Below, piece by piece: positions 26,511-36,217 of a stretch of 64,000 nucleotides of DNA. Source of the DNA: Dickeya lacustris (GTDB lineage Bacteria; Pseudomonadota; Gammaproteobacteria; Enterobacterales; Enterobacteriaceae); NCBI RefSeq assembly GCF_029635795.1, contig NZ_CP114280.1:1116001-1180000 (forward strand), in the 5' to 3' direction. Below the pieces are notes generated by a model. That model ran no database searches. It was not told the origin of the DNA and saw nothing but the letters and a program-made list of their open reading frames with translations. The translations under genes were made by a program, and so were the position numbers. Each line of letters begins with the position of its first letter. The first letter of the stretch is position 1.

Positions 26511-26983
26511 TACAGCCAGCCGCGTTCAGCGAACGACACCACCTGATTGCCGCCAATGACCAGATGATCCAGCGTGCGGATATCCACCAGCTCAAGAGCG
26601 CTTTTCAGCCGTTCGGTGAGCGCCCGGTCTGGCGTGCTCGGTTCGGCATGGCCGGACGGGTGGTTGTGTGCCAGGATCACCGCCGCCGCGTTGTGGCGCA
26701 GGGCCGCCTTGACGATTTCTCTGATGGGAATCTCGACATGATTAATGCTGCCCAGCGCCATGATTTCCCGGTCTATCAGGCGATGCTGGTTATCAAGAAA
26801 CAGCACCATGAACACCTCCCGTTCCAGCGGAGCCAGATGCAGTTGCAGCCACATTCGGGTATAGGAGGAGGCGGTAAACGGCTCGCCCGGCTGGCGCAGG
26901 TGGCGCTCCAGCAGGCGCTGGGCCCGGCGGATGATGCGCTGCTCATGTTCGGTAAACGGGGTCGGTGAAACCGGTTGATTCAT
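26510..26983 (-). CDS. RadC-like JAB-domain protein (YeeS/YkfG type)
   Basis: 157 residues. JAMM/MPN metalloprotease-like motif intact: Glu in PLEREVFMVLFLD, HNHPSGHAEPSTPD. It lacks the HhH region of full RadC, as usual for the island-borne YeeS/YkfG/YfjY group. GGGAGA six bases before the ATG supports this start. It abuts the cbeA pseudogene by one base. Actual role unknown; a repair function was never confirmed for RadC. Confidence 0.92.
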   Translation of the reverse strand: MNQPVSPTPFTEHEQRIIRRAQRLLERHLRQPGEPFTASSYTRMWLQLHLAPLEREVFMVLFLDNQHRLIDREIMALGSINHVEIPIREIVKAALRHNAAAVILAHNHPSGHAEPSTPDRALTERLKSALELVDIRTLDHLVIGGNQVVSFAERGWL

Positions 26984-27013
26984 CGGGGGTCTCCCTGAAA
27001 ACACAAACAGGAT

Positions 27014-27835
27014 TTAGTCGGCATGTTGCAGCAGCGACTCCGCCAGCACCCACAGCGCCCGGTTGAGCCGCACATCGTTGTCGATACTGCTGACGGCACG
27101 GGTGCGGGCCCGTTTTCCCTGCGGGGTGCGACCGGGCAGCCCGCCCTTTATCAGGTTCTCCTGAATACGCTGAAAGGTAGTCCACAGGTCTTGCCGGTCG
27201 TCCTGCCAGCGGCGCGGCGTCAAGATTTGCGCTGCAGTCACCGGCTGATGCGCCTCACCAAAACGGTATGTCAGGGCGGCGTTTGCCAGCGCGGATTGCG
27301 CCGGAGGCGGTAACAGCAACGACTGCATGGCGTCGCGCTTTTCCTCGATGCGCTCAAAGGTATCCAGCACCTCATACGCGCCTTCAATCACCCGGCCCAC
27401 CACATCGCCTTTATGGGGCACCCGCACCTCACCAAAACTTTCGCCGCAAATCAGCCCGTTCTGGCACACCTGCCGGAACAGCCCCGGCAGCATCTGGTAG
27501 CTGCTGGAGCCGTCATGGCTGTTGAGCAGGATGATTTCCGGCACCTGATGGCCGGTGATTTGCCCTTCCCGACGCAGGCGCAGCATGTGTTTGGTGTGCT
27601 CGCGGCGGCTGTCGTCGCGCACGCGGGTCTGGCAGGCAAAGAACGGCTGGAAGCCTTCACGTTGCAAATTATCCAGAAGGGTAATCGTCGGAATGTAAGT
27701 GTATCGGTCGCTGCGGGATTCATGCTTTTCCTCACTGAACACACTGGGTACGGTGCGAAACAGCGCTTCGCGGGTTAACGGACGGTCACGGCGGATCAGG
27801 TTTGCTGCGCCAAAGCGCGAGGCCAGACGGGTCAT
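27014..27835 (-). CDS. DUF932 (YfjQ-like) protein
   Basis: 273 residues from the ATG preceded by AAGGAG, giving MTRLASRFGAANLIRRDRPL. The region YIPTITLLDNLQREGF ... PEIILLNSHDGSSSYQMLPG ... CQNGLICGESFGEVRVPHKG is characteristic of DUF932/YfjQ proteins found on plasmids and CP4-like islands. Distantly phage/plasmid maintenance related; no catalytic residues known. Downstream of the GTPase gene in the usual order. Confidence 0.88.
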   Translation of the reverse strand: MTRLASRFGAANLIRRDRPLTREALFRTVPSVFSEEKHESRSDRYTYIPTITLLDNLQREGFQPFFACQTRVRDDSRREHTKHMLRLRREGQITGHQVPEIILLNSHDGSSSYQMLPGLFRQVCQNGLICGESFGEVRVPHKGDVVGRVIEGAYEVLDTFERIEEKRDAMQSLLLPPPAQSALANAALTYRFGEAHQPVTAAQILTPRRWQDDRQDLWTTFQRIQENLIKGGLPGRTPQGKRARTRAVSSIDNDVRLNRALWVLAESLLQHAD

Positions 27836-27932
27836 AACGGAACTCCTTAAGATGGCTGAAAATAAAAAGCCCGGACGCACAGGCGACCGGGCTCGGAAAA
27901 CGAAAACAGATGGGTAATGCAGAATTAACGGC

Positions 27933-28799
27933 TCAGAAGAACACCGCCCACAAAGTGCGGGCCACGGACACCACGGTATCGCGCAGCGTCTGTATAAGCG
28001 TGCGCACCGTGGCCGGTATCAGCGGCAGACGGCTGACGGTATCGAGTGTGCTGCCCACCGTATCGGCAAAATCATAGCGGGCTTTTTGAGTGACACGTTC
28101 GCTACGAAGGGGAGTCTGTAGCTGTGTGACCAGCGGGCTGCTGGCTTCGCACGGCAGGCTTGCCACCATCAGCGCCGCCATGTGCGACAGCCCCCAGCGC
28201 AGCCGCACCGAAACCGCGCAGACCGGGTGCACCGGCAAAAACAGGGTGTGCAACAGGGTGATTTTGCGCGCAAGGCTCTGCCGTTGTTTGGCAGACAACG
28301 CCTTCATGCCGCCCTCAGTGGGTTCAATCTTGTCCGCCTGACTGACCACAAACAGCACCTTGTGCCGCCAGGCTTCGCCAATCACCTGATGGTAAAAATG
28401 CTCGTCCACCGCCAGCGCCCGGTCATCGGCCTTAACCAGCCACAGCACCAGATCGAGATGCGGAAGTTGCTGGCGATACATCGTGGCATACTCCGCATCA
28501 CGCCGTTCACTTTCACCGACTCCAGGCAGGTCTACCAGCGTCATGCAACGCTCACCCACGTTCAGGCGCAAGCGCAACGGCCCACGGGTACAGGCCGACA
28601 CATCACTGACCGGCGACACCTCACCGGCAAACAACGCATTACACAGGCTGCTCTTGCCCGCACCGGTCTTGCCCATAATGCCGATAACCGGCTCGTAGTG
28701 GGTCAACTGCCGGATATGCCGCCAGATTTGCGCTGTCACCCACTCCGGCAACCCCGACAACGCCTGACGCAACGGCGCAGGCCCATCCTGATGATTCAT
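27933..28799 (-). CDS. YeeP/YfjP-family GTPase
   Basis: 288 residues. Era/YihA-like P-loop GTPase: G1 GIMGKTGAGKSSLCNALF, G2 Thr in SACTRGP, G3 LVDLPGVGES, and a G4 variant SQADK in place of NKxD. The C-terminus (VRTLIQTLRDTVVSVARTLW) is amphipathic and may bind membrane. First gene of the CP4-like cassette, upstream of the DUF932 gene. Its function in islands is unknown; the family is often seen with type IV toxin-antitoxin modules. Confidence 0.92.
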   Translation of the reverse strand: MNHQDGPAPLRQALSGLPEWVTAQIWRHIRQLTHYEPVIGIMGKTGAGKSSLCNALFAGEVSPVSDVSACTRGPLRLRLNVGERCMTLVDLPGVGESERRDAEYATMYRQQLPHLDLVLWLVKADDRALAVDEHFYHQVIGEAWRHKVLFVVSQADKIEPTEGGMKALSAKQRQSLARKITLLHTLFLPVHPVCAVSVRLRWGLSHMAALMVASLPCEASSPLVTQLQTPLRSERVTQKARYDFADTVGSTLDTVSRLPLIPATVRTLIQTLRDTVVSVARTLWAVFF

Positions 28800-28932
28800 A
28801 TCATGTCCTCGGTAAACACAAACGGCAGCACCGTGAGGCGCTGCCGTTAAGGGGAAGGTTCGGGGAGATGATATCTGTCTGAAAATATTTTAAAGCAGGG
28901 CCTGGGTTCACCGTCACTGTTGAAGCCCGGTA

Positions 28933-29760
28933 TTATTTTCTGTTCTTTTTTACGCGTATTGCCTGGTTTGTTACCATTATCACATCATCGCTTTTCACGA
29001 GCGCAATGGCCTGGTCAGATAAAGCTCGTCTTCTCACGCCCATAACAAGCATCTTGTTTTGAAAAATCGTGATGGGCATCCAGTAGAGATAGCCTGGTGC
29101 TAACTGTTTATTCTTTTTCCTCACCAACGTACTCAGTGGTGCCCGGCCAATTTCCCTCACATCCAATACCTGAATAGCGTGATAATCCAGATAAAAATAA
29201 TCTTTTGAATCTATATTTTCTTTGACATTGACCAGCGTGACAGCATATATGAAATCGCAGACCTCCCCCACGCCTTCAACATGTTTCTTTTTGCCACTTA
29301 TTCTTACAGCTAGAATTTTTACGCCATCACCCTTTATTTCATTAATAAATTTACGCGCAAAATAAGACCCCTCGCCAACCTTCATATTTATATCATTTAT
29401 AATTCTTTCGTAAAACTCGTCAATTTTGACAGTGAGGTCATCATACTCTGCGTTTTCCTGAAAAATTCTAACGCTGCCAAGACTAATTTCAAACCAGCAA
29501 TCACCGGAATAAAAATAATCCCGTAGCGAGTTAAAATACAGAGACTCATACCATTTAATGCTTATTTTTTCAGGAATGATGCCATCGCTGGGAATATCGT
29601 CTTCATCATGCGGGTGCCTTTTCTGGTCAATGGCAAAATCAAGCAATTCACTGACAAGCTCGGATCGCGATCGTTTACCACGGGCAGCGACGTACTCATC
29701 CAATGCCTCCAGCGTGGTTTTCCTGATACTGAACGAACAAATCCTGGTGTGCTTTTCCAT
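28933..29760 (-). CDS. Ribbon-helix-helix protein with unknown C-terminal domain
   Basis: About 275 residues; GGGAG lies upstream of the ATG giving MEKHTRICSFSIRKTTLEAL. Residues 1-50 form a CopG/MetJ-type ribbon-helix-helix (RICSFSIRKTTLEALDEYV, KRSRSELVSELLDFAI). The rest (~225 residues) is not recognised; it has GEGSYFARKFINEIKGDGVK and RVKKNRK at the end and lacks obvious catalytic motifs. The gene is clearly more AT-rich than the cassette beside it, suggesting a separate origin. It may repress its own promoter or neighbouring island genes. Confidence 0.65.
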   Translation of the reverse strand: MEKHTRICSFSIRKTTLEALDEYVAARGKRSRSELVSELLDFAIDQKRHPHDEDDIPSDGIIPEKISIKWYESLYFNSLRDYFYSGDCWFEISLGSVRIFQENAEYDDLTVKIDEFYERIINDINMKVGEGSYFARKFINEIKGDGVKILAVRISGKKKHVEGVGEVCDFIYAVTLVNVKENIDSKDYFYLDYHAIQVLDVREIGRAPLSTLVRKKNKQLAPGYLYWMPITIFQNKMLVMGVRRRALSDQAIALVKSDDVIMVTNQAIRVKKNRK

Positions 29761-30502
29761 CGTAAAACGTTCTCCCACCGTTTTCCCTATCACCCACGAC
29801 TCAAGGCGTTCACCCGAAAGCAGCCAGGGTGATTTCCGCACTGCCGTATGTGGGCACCACCAACAAGAATAGGTTATTAACCTTAACTAAAAATAAATTA
29901 AAAACAAAATATTGCAAGATTAGCATTTTGATACTCAGAAACAACGGGAGGCATCACGAAGAGGTCGTGGCCGGGCGTTACGCGTTAAGCGCACGGAAGA
30001 CTTCATGCGGAGAAAATCGCCTCTCGGTAAGCAGAGAGAACGGGCAAGTGCCAGTATGGTGGCGAGGTGTGGTCAGGTATGCCGGTCAGCCGATTATCCA
30101 CATGAACCGTCATTGACGGTTTTCACCATATGGGCAGTGATTAGGGGCGAATGCACGGAGTCAAAAACCGGCAACCGTCGTAATATCATGACAGCTGGAA
30201 AAATAAAAACACCGTGCAATCCTTAACTTCAGAGTAACCATCCGAAAATTTATCTCCAGATTATCTGCTAACCGTGGTGCATCTGATAAGGCTTTTATTG
30301 AACCGGGGAGATAAAAGGGAGTAATCATAATTGTCGGATTGGTAATATATATACGGCCATTCTTCACTTCATATCAAAAACAGTATTCGAATAATACCCT
30401 AAGACAATACCAATCCCTCACGCATTTACCAGAACAGTCTCCTGATAATATTTTTACATCATCTCCGCTCACTATGTCTTTAACCCAAAGAAGTGATGAG
30501 AG
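29761..30502. other. Intergenic, about 740 bp, no gene called
   Basis: A small hairpin AACCGTC-ATT-GACGGTT followed by TTC lies at 30105-30124 on the plus strand. A short open frame ending there contains GRYALSARKTSCGENRLSV and reads protein-like, but it has no proper start. No tRNA or promoter was identified. Confidence 0.4.
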
Positions 30503-31132
30503 ATGAACAGAGAAATCATTGTTGATGAAACCTATGGGCCGCTATGTCGTCATTATGTCGCCCGAATCGAGGAAACTCTTCACAAAGCGCTAAGGGCACA
30601 CCCCCGCACACTGGCGCTGAGAATAGATTTACACATTCCTGACAGGGACCATATATCGGGCATGGCAATACGCAATAACGTTATCAGCCGCTTTATGGCG
30701 TCATTAGCGTCTCAGCTCGAAGCACAAAGGTATCGAAAAATGCAGTCAGGCATTCGGGTGCACCAAACTGATTTGCGCTATATCTGGTGCCGTGAATTTG
30801 ACTGGTTTGGTAACAAACCCCATTACCATGTGGTGCTGTTACTGAATAAAGATACTTACCAGTCACCGGGGCACTACCTGTCAGATGACACCAATCTGGC
30901 AACGATGATCATTGCGGCCTGGAACCGGGCATTGGGAATGAAAGTTGCGGACACCCCACTGGCCCGTTCACTGGTGCATTTTCCTGAGAACCCCTGCTAC
31001 TGGCTCGATGTAAACAGCGAAGAGAGTGAGCGTGCCTATTCCAGCCTGATGTTTCGGCTCAGGTATATGGCAAAAAACGCAACCAAGCACCACGAGGACC
31101 ATCTCCGGGCTTTTGGTTGCAGCCAGCGCTGA
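30503..31132 (+). CDS. YagK/YfjJ-type (inovirus Gp2-like) protein, copy 1
   Basis: 209 residues. The family is related to rolling-circle replication initiators of filamentous phages. A metal-binding HUH-like motif KPHYHVVLLLN is present, with ALRIDLHIPD upstream and RSLVHFPENPCYWLDVN downstream, then LMFRLRYMAKNATKHH. AAGTGATGAGAG precedes the ATG. Such genes are common in P4-type islands and satellites next to alpA. Whether it initiates replication here is unknown. Confidence 0.87.
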   Translation: MNREIIVDETYGPLCRHYVARIEETLHKALRAHPRTLALRIDLHIPDRDHISGMAIRNNVISRFMASLASQLEAQRYRKMQSGIRVHQTDLRYIWCREFDWFGNKPHYHVVLLLNKDTYQSPGHYLSDDTNLATMIIAAWNRALGMKVADTPLARSLVHFPENPCYWLDVNSEESERAYSSLMFRLRYMAKNATKHHEDHLRAFGCSQR

Positions 31133-31248
31133 CGGAGATTTTCCTGCACCGAAGATCTTTTTTACAGCGTGACCAGTTGGTATGGCGGAGTCGGCAGGTA
31201 AGCAAAATCTCCGACTCTGGTATCTATTTACCAATGGAGAATACCAAC

Positions 31249-31461
31249 ATGGCAACGCAACCGACCTTACTGGAAGATCAGTTTATCGATATGAAATTTA
31301 TCACCGCCCTCACTGAGATGACGGATAAGTGGTTTTATAAGTTGATTCAGGATGGTGATTTCCCTGCGCCCGTTAAATTTGGCCGGAGTTCCCGTTGGCT
31401 AAGGAGTGAGGTTGAGGCCTGGCTACAAGAGAGCATTGCCAAATCCCGAAAACAGCGCTAA
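31249..31461 (+). CDS. alpA: AlpA-family transcriptional regulator
   Basis: 70 residues. MerR-like winged HTH: DMKFITALTEMTDKWFYKLIQDGDFPAP, KFGRSSRWLRSEVEAWLQ. The ATG with GGAGA eight bases upstream is preferred over the one at 31234. In CP4-57 and P4-like elements AlpA activates the excision/integration genes. The integrase here is truncated, so that target is lost. Confidence 0.92.
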   Translation: MATQPTLLEDQFIDMKFITALTEMTDKWFYKLIQDGDFPAPVKFGRSSRWLRSEVEAWLQESIAKSRKQR

Positions 31462-31566
31462 CCCGCCTTTTATCCACTAATAACACCTTTTTAGTCAGCT
31501 ATCACCATTATCCGCGCCAGCGACGGTTTTCTGCTGCCTGAAATCCAGCATTGAAGGGAAATAACG

Positions 31567-32100
31567 ATGAAAAAGACTCCACTACTTAACCATTATCAAA
31601 CTTGGCTTGATGATTTTACCCGACTAAACCTGTGCCATGGATTATTTCAACAGTCGATAACACTGTGGCACAAGCTGACGATTGCATCATGCCAGCAAAA
31701 AGATGGCAGCATATCCGTTATTGTCATTCCACAATGTCTGCTCCAGGTTATACGCACAGAGCAGGTAGTAGATTGCAATATTACTCCCCAACTGATTAAG
31801 CATATTGATTACCCCTTGCTTCCAGGCGTGCTATTCAGTGAATGTTGCCGGTTGGGAAAAAGAAAGCTGGCAGAACAATTAAAAATGCTATTCCGATTGC
31901 ATACGCAACCGGAGATGCGTCATGCCCTAATACTGTTGTGCTGGTGTGATTTCACCACTGGCAGCGATTTGGATAAATGGTATTCACTACACTTGTCTAA
32001 TGCTGACGAGTTAAAACAGTGGATATCGGCACGACAAAAAACTTACCGAGAGTTGGCAGCGCTGACAAAGGATTACATTGATGCCACTCGGCCACTGTGA
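31567..32100 (+). CDS. Hypothetical island protein
   Basis: 177 residues, not recognised. No signal peptide or membrane helix. It is rich in Leu, Gln and Cys, with LNHYQTWLDDFTRLNLCHGLF at the start and LKQWISARQKTYRELAAL near the end; predicted mostly helical. Nine bases separate it from the zinc-ribbon gene, so the two are likely co-expressed. The same neighbours (AlpA, Gp2-like, zinc ribbon) suggest a satellite-type accessory gene. Confidence 0.7.
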   Translation: MKKTPLLNHYQTWLDDFTRLNLCHGLFQQSITLWHKLTIASCQQKDGSISVIVIPQCLLQVIRTEQVVDCNITPQLIKHIDYPLLPGVLFSECCRLGKRKLAEQLKMLFRLHTQPEMRHALILLCWCDFTTGSDLDKWYSLHLSNADELKQWISARQKTYRELAALTKDYIDATRPL

Positions 32101-32109
32101 AGGTGGGTT

Positions 32110-32487
32110 ATGCGTATAGAAAAATGCCATATTGTGCAGAGGAATACCGGTGAAATCGTGGCAGCCCGTCAGGTCGATTCTGCTGACGATGAGTGGTGCT
32201 GCCACCACTGCCAGTGTCCGTTGATATTTCATCCTGCAACGGTAATGTCGCCTGCATGGTTTGAGCATGTCATTCCTGCTGGTGATCCCGAAGCGCTAGT
32301 ACATTGCGCTTACCTTGTCTCAGAGGATCAAACATCCTCCAGTATGAAGCAACTGCAAAGGCTTATTGCACAGCTAACACCCGTTCAGCGGGTTACACAC
32401 TGGCGATGCACAATGTGTGGTAGCCACTACCGGGGAAAGAAACAGTGTTCACTGTGCAAGACAGGTATTTACAGCAGGGAAATATAA
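32110..32487 (+). CDS. Putative zinc-ribbon protein
   Basis: 125 residues. Two cysteine clusters: WCCHHCQCPLIFH near the N-terminus and WRCTMCGSHYRGKKQCSLCK at the C-terminus, the latter a CxxC...CxxC zinc ribbon. The middle carries AWFEHV and HCAYL. Resembles small zinc-ribbon proteins seen in enterobacterial P4-like islands. Function unknown; downstream of the unrecognised 177-residue gene. Confidence 0.78.
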   Translation: MRIEKCHIVQRNTGEIVAARQVDSADDEWCCHHCQCPLIFHPATVMSPAWFEHVIPAGDPEALVHCAYLVSEDQTSSSMKQLQRLIAQLTPVQRVTHWRCTMCGSHYRGKKQCSLCKTGIYSREI

Positions 32488-32848
32488 TTGCCTGAAAGGC
32501 TGAAATACAGGCTCTACAGAGGCTTCTCAAACATAACACGTACCGAATCGTCTTCAGACGTTTTGGTACGTTAACAGGCCATAGTATGAGCAGGATAACT
32601 TCGGAGTAAAAATTAACCTGATTTTCTCGTGTAACACCATACGCCACAGGTATCAATCGGGTGTGCTTGATGACGGATTGGTATTATTAACTGTCTGATA
32701 TAATTAAATTATCTATCCACTCGGTTACCAAGAAGGTAGTCATTCACATATCACTGTGATCCCTCTTACTGCTGTTACAGCAGTATCCCCACACATTATT
32801 AACTCATTCATTAGCCCACTACGGGTAAGGCTCTGCCCAATCTTATAA
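32488..32848. other. Intergenic with two inverted repeats
   Basis: Holds ACGTACC ... GGTACGT at about 32538-32571 with an inner CGTC/GACG pairing, and TACTGCTGTTACAGCAGTA at about 32768-32786, about 70 bases before the next gene. The second is a candidate operator; no gene seen. Confidence 0.45.
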
Positions 32849-32857
32849 GTGAAAACC

Positions 32858-33469
32858 ATGATAAATAACATTCGTATCGATCAGAGCCAGGCTCCGTTCA
32901 ATGAGGCTTATCTGTCACGCATGATTAGCGTGATAAATAACGCAGTGGACGAGCATCCGCGCACCATGGCAATACGGGTAGATTTACACCTGCCAGATGA
33001 TGAATGCAATGCACGTCAGGGCTTGATGTCCCGTTTCATTGAATCACTGGATGCAAAGATTGAAGCGCGATATCGGAGTAAGCAGAAACAAGGGAAACGA
33101 ACCTATTCCAGCCACCTGCGTCATCTCTGGGTACGCGAAGTTGGAGAGGAAAATCAGAAGTCGCATTATCATGTGGTCTTGTTCGTTAACAACGATACCT
33201 TTAATTGTCTTGGAAGTTATGACGAAAGCGGTACGGGGTTAGCATCGTTGATACAGGCCGCATGGCTGAGTGGGTTAGGCCTGAGTAACCGACCCGACTA
33301 TCGAACACTGGTACACTTCCCTGAAAACCCTCTCTATTATCTGGATATCAACGCTGAAGATTATCGAACGATTTATGATCGACTGACGTTCAGGGTTAGC
33401 TACTTCGCCAAAGAGCGAACCAAATCGTATTGCAGGGAAGAACGGTCGTTTGGGTGCAGTCAGCGTTGA
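32858..33469 (+). CDS. YagK/YfjJ-type (inovirus Gp2-like) protein, copy 2
   Basis: About 203 residues from the ATG (a GTG three codons earlier is also possible). Paralogue of the gene at 30503 with the same blocks: AIRVDLHLPDDE, RHLWVREV, KSHYHVVLFVNND, RTLVHFPENPLYYLDIN, and the same end FGCSQR. Identity looks moderate, so these are old paralogues. Two copies flanking AlpA suggest two merged satellites. Confidence 0.85.
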   Translation: MINNIRIDQSQAPFNEAYLSRMISVINNAVDEHPRTMAIRVDLHLPDDECNARQGLMSRFIESLDAKIEARYRSKQKQGKRTYSSHLRHLWVREVGEENQKSHYHVVLFVNNDTFNCLGSYDESGTGLASLIQAAWLSGLGLSNRPDYRTLVHFPENPLYYLDINAEDYRTIYDRLTFRVSYFAKERTKSYCREERSFGCSQR

Positions 33470-33919
33470 TGAGTTCAATGATTCAAAACTGTGTTTCTGA
33501 TCGTGAAGTAAAATGTTGGTATGTGTAAAAATGCTTACGCATCCTCGTTATTGATGAATTCTGTTATGCTGGTGTAAACAGGATTCATCTGACTGAAACG
33601 AACATTATCACCCAGCCTATCCTGCCTGCGGTGACATCAAGTCTTATGGCATGTAGAGAGTGCAAAAAACGAAAGCGTTACTAATTTTCCTATGCATTAT
33701 AAGTTGAGTGTCCTTCAATCGCGTATTGGCAAAACTACTCTTTAATGTGCAGTAATGGGGATCGACGTCGATGATGCACTAGCGCTTTGGGGAGCAGAGA
33801 GAAGAGCAATATTTACTCTCTATCGCGCTATATAATCGTCCCATATGTTAGCTATTCGATTCAGAGCGAACGCAAGGACTTAATATCTAATTCTCCATTG
33901 CAGGGGATAGGGAGTTAAT
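33470..33919. other. Intergenic upstream of the Gabija-like pair
   Basis: 450 bp without a convincing gene. A tiny frame ending MACRECKKRKRY is present, too short to call. The promoter of the defence pair should be here; TATAAT-like TATATAAT occurs near 33830. Confidence 0.4.
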
Positions 33920-36217
33920 GTGCGAATTAAATTCGTTGAAATTACGAATTTTCGAAAACTGAAGTGCATGCATTTAAACTTCGATAAGAAAACGACGATT
34001 CTTGTTGGCGCTAATAATAGTGGCAAAACTTCGGCAATGCTGGCACTACGCATTTTTCTACTTTCACCGAACAGTCTGGCACTACGTGATGTAACGATTG
34101 CCAACTGGACAAAAATTGATCTCTTGGGTGATGAGTGGGAGGTAGATAGGGAGCCAACAGTCGATCTTAATGCGCTTCTTCCTTCACTCGATGTATGGCT
34201 TGATGTACCGCTTAGCGAGATCCAACATGTTGTGAATATTCTCCCTACGTTGGATTGGTCCGGCGGCATGCTGGGTGTGCGGCTTTCTTATCGGGTTAAA
34301 GACCTAGACGAACTCAAAACTGAGTATCTCATACAGCGTTCAGCTGCGCGGGATGCATCAGTATCTGGACCGGATGGAAAAAGAACCAAGATCGCGTTAT
34401 GGCCGGGCAGCCTGACTGAGTTTCTAGACCGTAGGTTACGGGCACATCTTGAACTCGTGGCCTATCCTCTCGACCCAACTGCGGTAACGATGCCAGGGCA
34501 TGATGGCCTTGCGACACCACAAATACTGCCAGCGAATGTGCTTGCGTTCGACCATCCTCCATTTAAAAACCTTATCAAGATCGATGAAATTGCCGCACAG
34601 CGTGACTTCGCCGATGCTGGGAGCAAGGATGGTGGTGAAGATAAGAGCGAGACTGCTAATCGCAGATTCAAGCGCCGTCTATCAGACCAGCTTCGTTCTT
34701 ATTACGATCGCCATCTCGACCCGTCGAAAACGCCTTCGGAAAAAGACTACGAGGCACTGGGAGCGATCCAAGCTGCTGAGCGTAGTTTTGACGCCCGTCT
34801 GGAAGCCGGATTCGCCGCAGCCTTTGAAGAACTCGAAGACTTGGGTTATCCCGGCATGAATAACCCCAAACTAAAAATCTCGACGCTTCTTCGTGCGACG
34901 GATGGGATGAAACATGGCTCCTCGGTACAGTATCAAGTTGCTGACCCCTTGGGCGATGGAACCAAGACGCTCAAACTTCCAGAAGACTATTCTGGGCTTG
35001 GTTATCAGAACTTGATCGCCATGGTGTTTATGCTGATGGGGTTCCGTGACGAATGGATGCGAGTCAAAAAGGCTGGCCTCCTCGAAGGTTCGGATGTGTC
35101 ACATGAGATTCAGCCTCTGCACCTCGTGCTCGTTGAAGAGCCCGAGGCACATCTTCATGCTCAGGTTCAGCAGGTCTTCATTAACAAAGCATATGGTCTC
35201 CTCAGGAAACATGACGATCTTGGTGATAGCGATACCTATTGCACCCAACTGATTGTTAGTACCCATTCGAGTCATGTCGCTCATGAAGCGGATTTCGCCA
35301 ATTTGCGGTATTTCCGTCGTCGACCTGCTGCGAGCAAGGGAGAAACACCAACAACAACGGTCGCTAATCTTTCACATATTTTCGGTAATGGTGATGAAAC
35401 TAAGCGCTTTGTAAAACGGTATCTCAAGGCTACGCATTGCGATCTTTTTTTTGCTGATGGGGTCATATTTGTTGAAGGGCAGGCTGAGCGTATTCTTGTA
35501 CCTCACTTCATTCGTCATCATTTCCCAGAACTATCAAGGCGCTATATTACATTACTTGAACTCGGTGGTAGCCACGCGCATAAATTTCGCGATCTGGTAG
35601 ATGTGCTCGGTGTTGCGACGTTGATTATCAGCGATCTTGACGCGACGATGGCAGTCAAGATAACTGACAAGAATGGTAATGGAACGACGCGCTGGAAATC
35701 AGCACGTCCCGAACAAGGTAAAGAGCAACAGACAGCAAACTCTGTGCTGAAAGAGTGGCATCCCGGAAAGGTTTCGATCGACGAACTAATCGCATTGCCT
35801 CCAGAGGGGCATGCATCGACGACGGGCAGTGGCTATGAACTTTACGTCGCCTACCAAAAGCCTGTTAAGGTTCCATCTGATGGGGATACTTTGATCATAC
35901 CCCGGACATTTGAGGATGCGCTGATCATTGAAAACCTTGCCACGGTGGCGAATGTCGAAGGCTCAGTCACATCAAAAAAGATCTGTGAAATAGTGACACA
36001 AGATCTCGCGGGTGATGATCTTGAAAATGAACTGTTCGATTTGCTAAAAACTGCTGAGAAGGCGGCGTTTGCGCTCGATTGTTTGATGCTCGAAGATCCC
36101 AAGGCATTGAAACCACCGAGCTATATCGCTGCCGGTCTTAAATGGTTTGAAAGCGCTGTTGGTAACGATGTAATGAATAACGAAATCAAGGCGGGGCCAG
36201 TTCATGATAACGATTGA
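33920..36217 (+). CDS. OLD-family ATP-dependent endonuclease (GajA-like, class 2)
   Basis: 765 residues starting at GTG, with AGGGAG about five bases upstream. N-terminal ABC ATPase: Walker A GANNSGKTS (30-38), signature YSGLGYQN (~357), Walker B LVLVEEPEAHLHAQ (~402), H-loop STHSSHV (~445). C-terminal TOPRIM nuclease: Glu in VEGQAERILVP (~518) and Asp pair in LIISDLDATM (~570). This is the class 2 OLD layout of Gabija GajA, a DNA nickase kept off by nucleotides and released when phage replication depletes them. It is about 190 residues longer than I recall for typical GajA (near 580), with extra sequence between Walker A and the signature and at the C-terminus. It overlaps the helicase gene by 14 bp. 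Probable anti-phage role (inference). Confidence 0.88.
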   Translation: MRIKFVEITNFRKLKCMHLNFDKKTTILVGANNSGKTSAMLALRIFLLSPNSLALRDVTIANWTKIDLLGDEWEVDREPTVDLNALLPSLDVWLDVPLSEIQHVVNILPTLDWSGGMLGVRLSYRVKDLDELKTEYLIQRSAARDASVSGPDGKRTKIALWPGSLTEFLDRRLRAHLELVAYPLDPTAVTMPGHDGLATPQILPANVLAFDHPPFKNLIKIDEIAAQRDFADAGSKDGGEDKSETANRRFKRRLSDQLRSYYDRHLDPSKTPSEKDYEALGAIQAAERSFDARLEAGFAAAFEELEDLGYPGMNNPKLKISTLLRATDGMKHGSSVQYQVADPLGDGTKTLKLPEDYSGLGYQNLIAMVFMLMGFRDEWMRVKKAGLLEGSDVSHEIQPLHLVLVEEPEAHLHAQVQQVFINKAYGLLRKHDDLGDSDTYCTQLIVSTHSSHVAHEADFANLRYFRRRPAASKGETPTTTVANLSHIFGNGDETKRFVKRYLKATHCDLFFADGVIFVEGQAERILVPHFIRHHFPELSRRYITLLELGGSHAHKFRDLVDVLGVATLIISDLDATMAVKITDKNGNGTTRWKSARPEQGKEQQTANSVLKEWHPGKVSIDELIALPPEGHASTTGSGYELYVAYQKPVKVPSDGDTLIIPRTFEDALIIENLATVANVEGSVTSKKICEIVTQDLAGDDLENELFDLLKTAEKAAFALDCLMLEDPKALKPPSYIAAGLKWFESAVGNDVMNNEIKAGPVHDND

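Noticed and set aside
33636..33684. Tiny frame ending MACRECKKRKRY before the Gabija-like pair
   Set aside because: No ribosome site and too short; could be chance.
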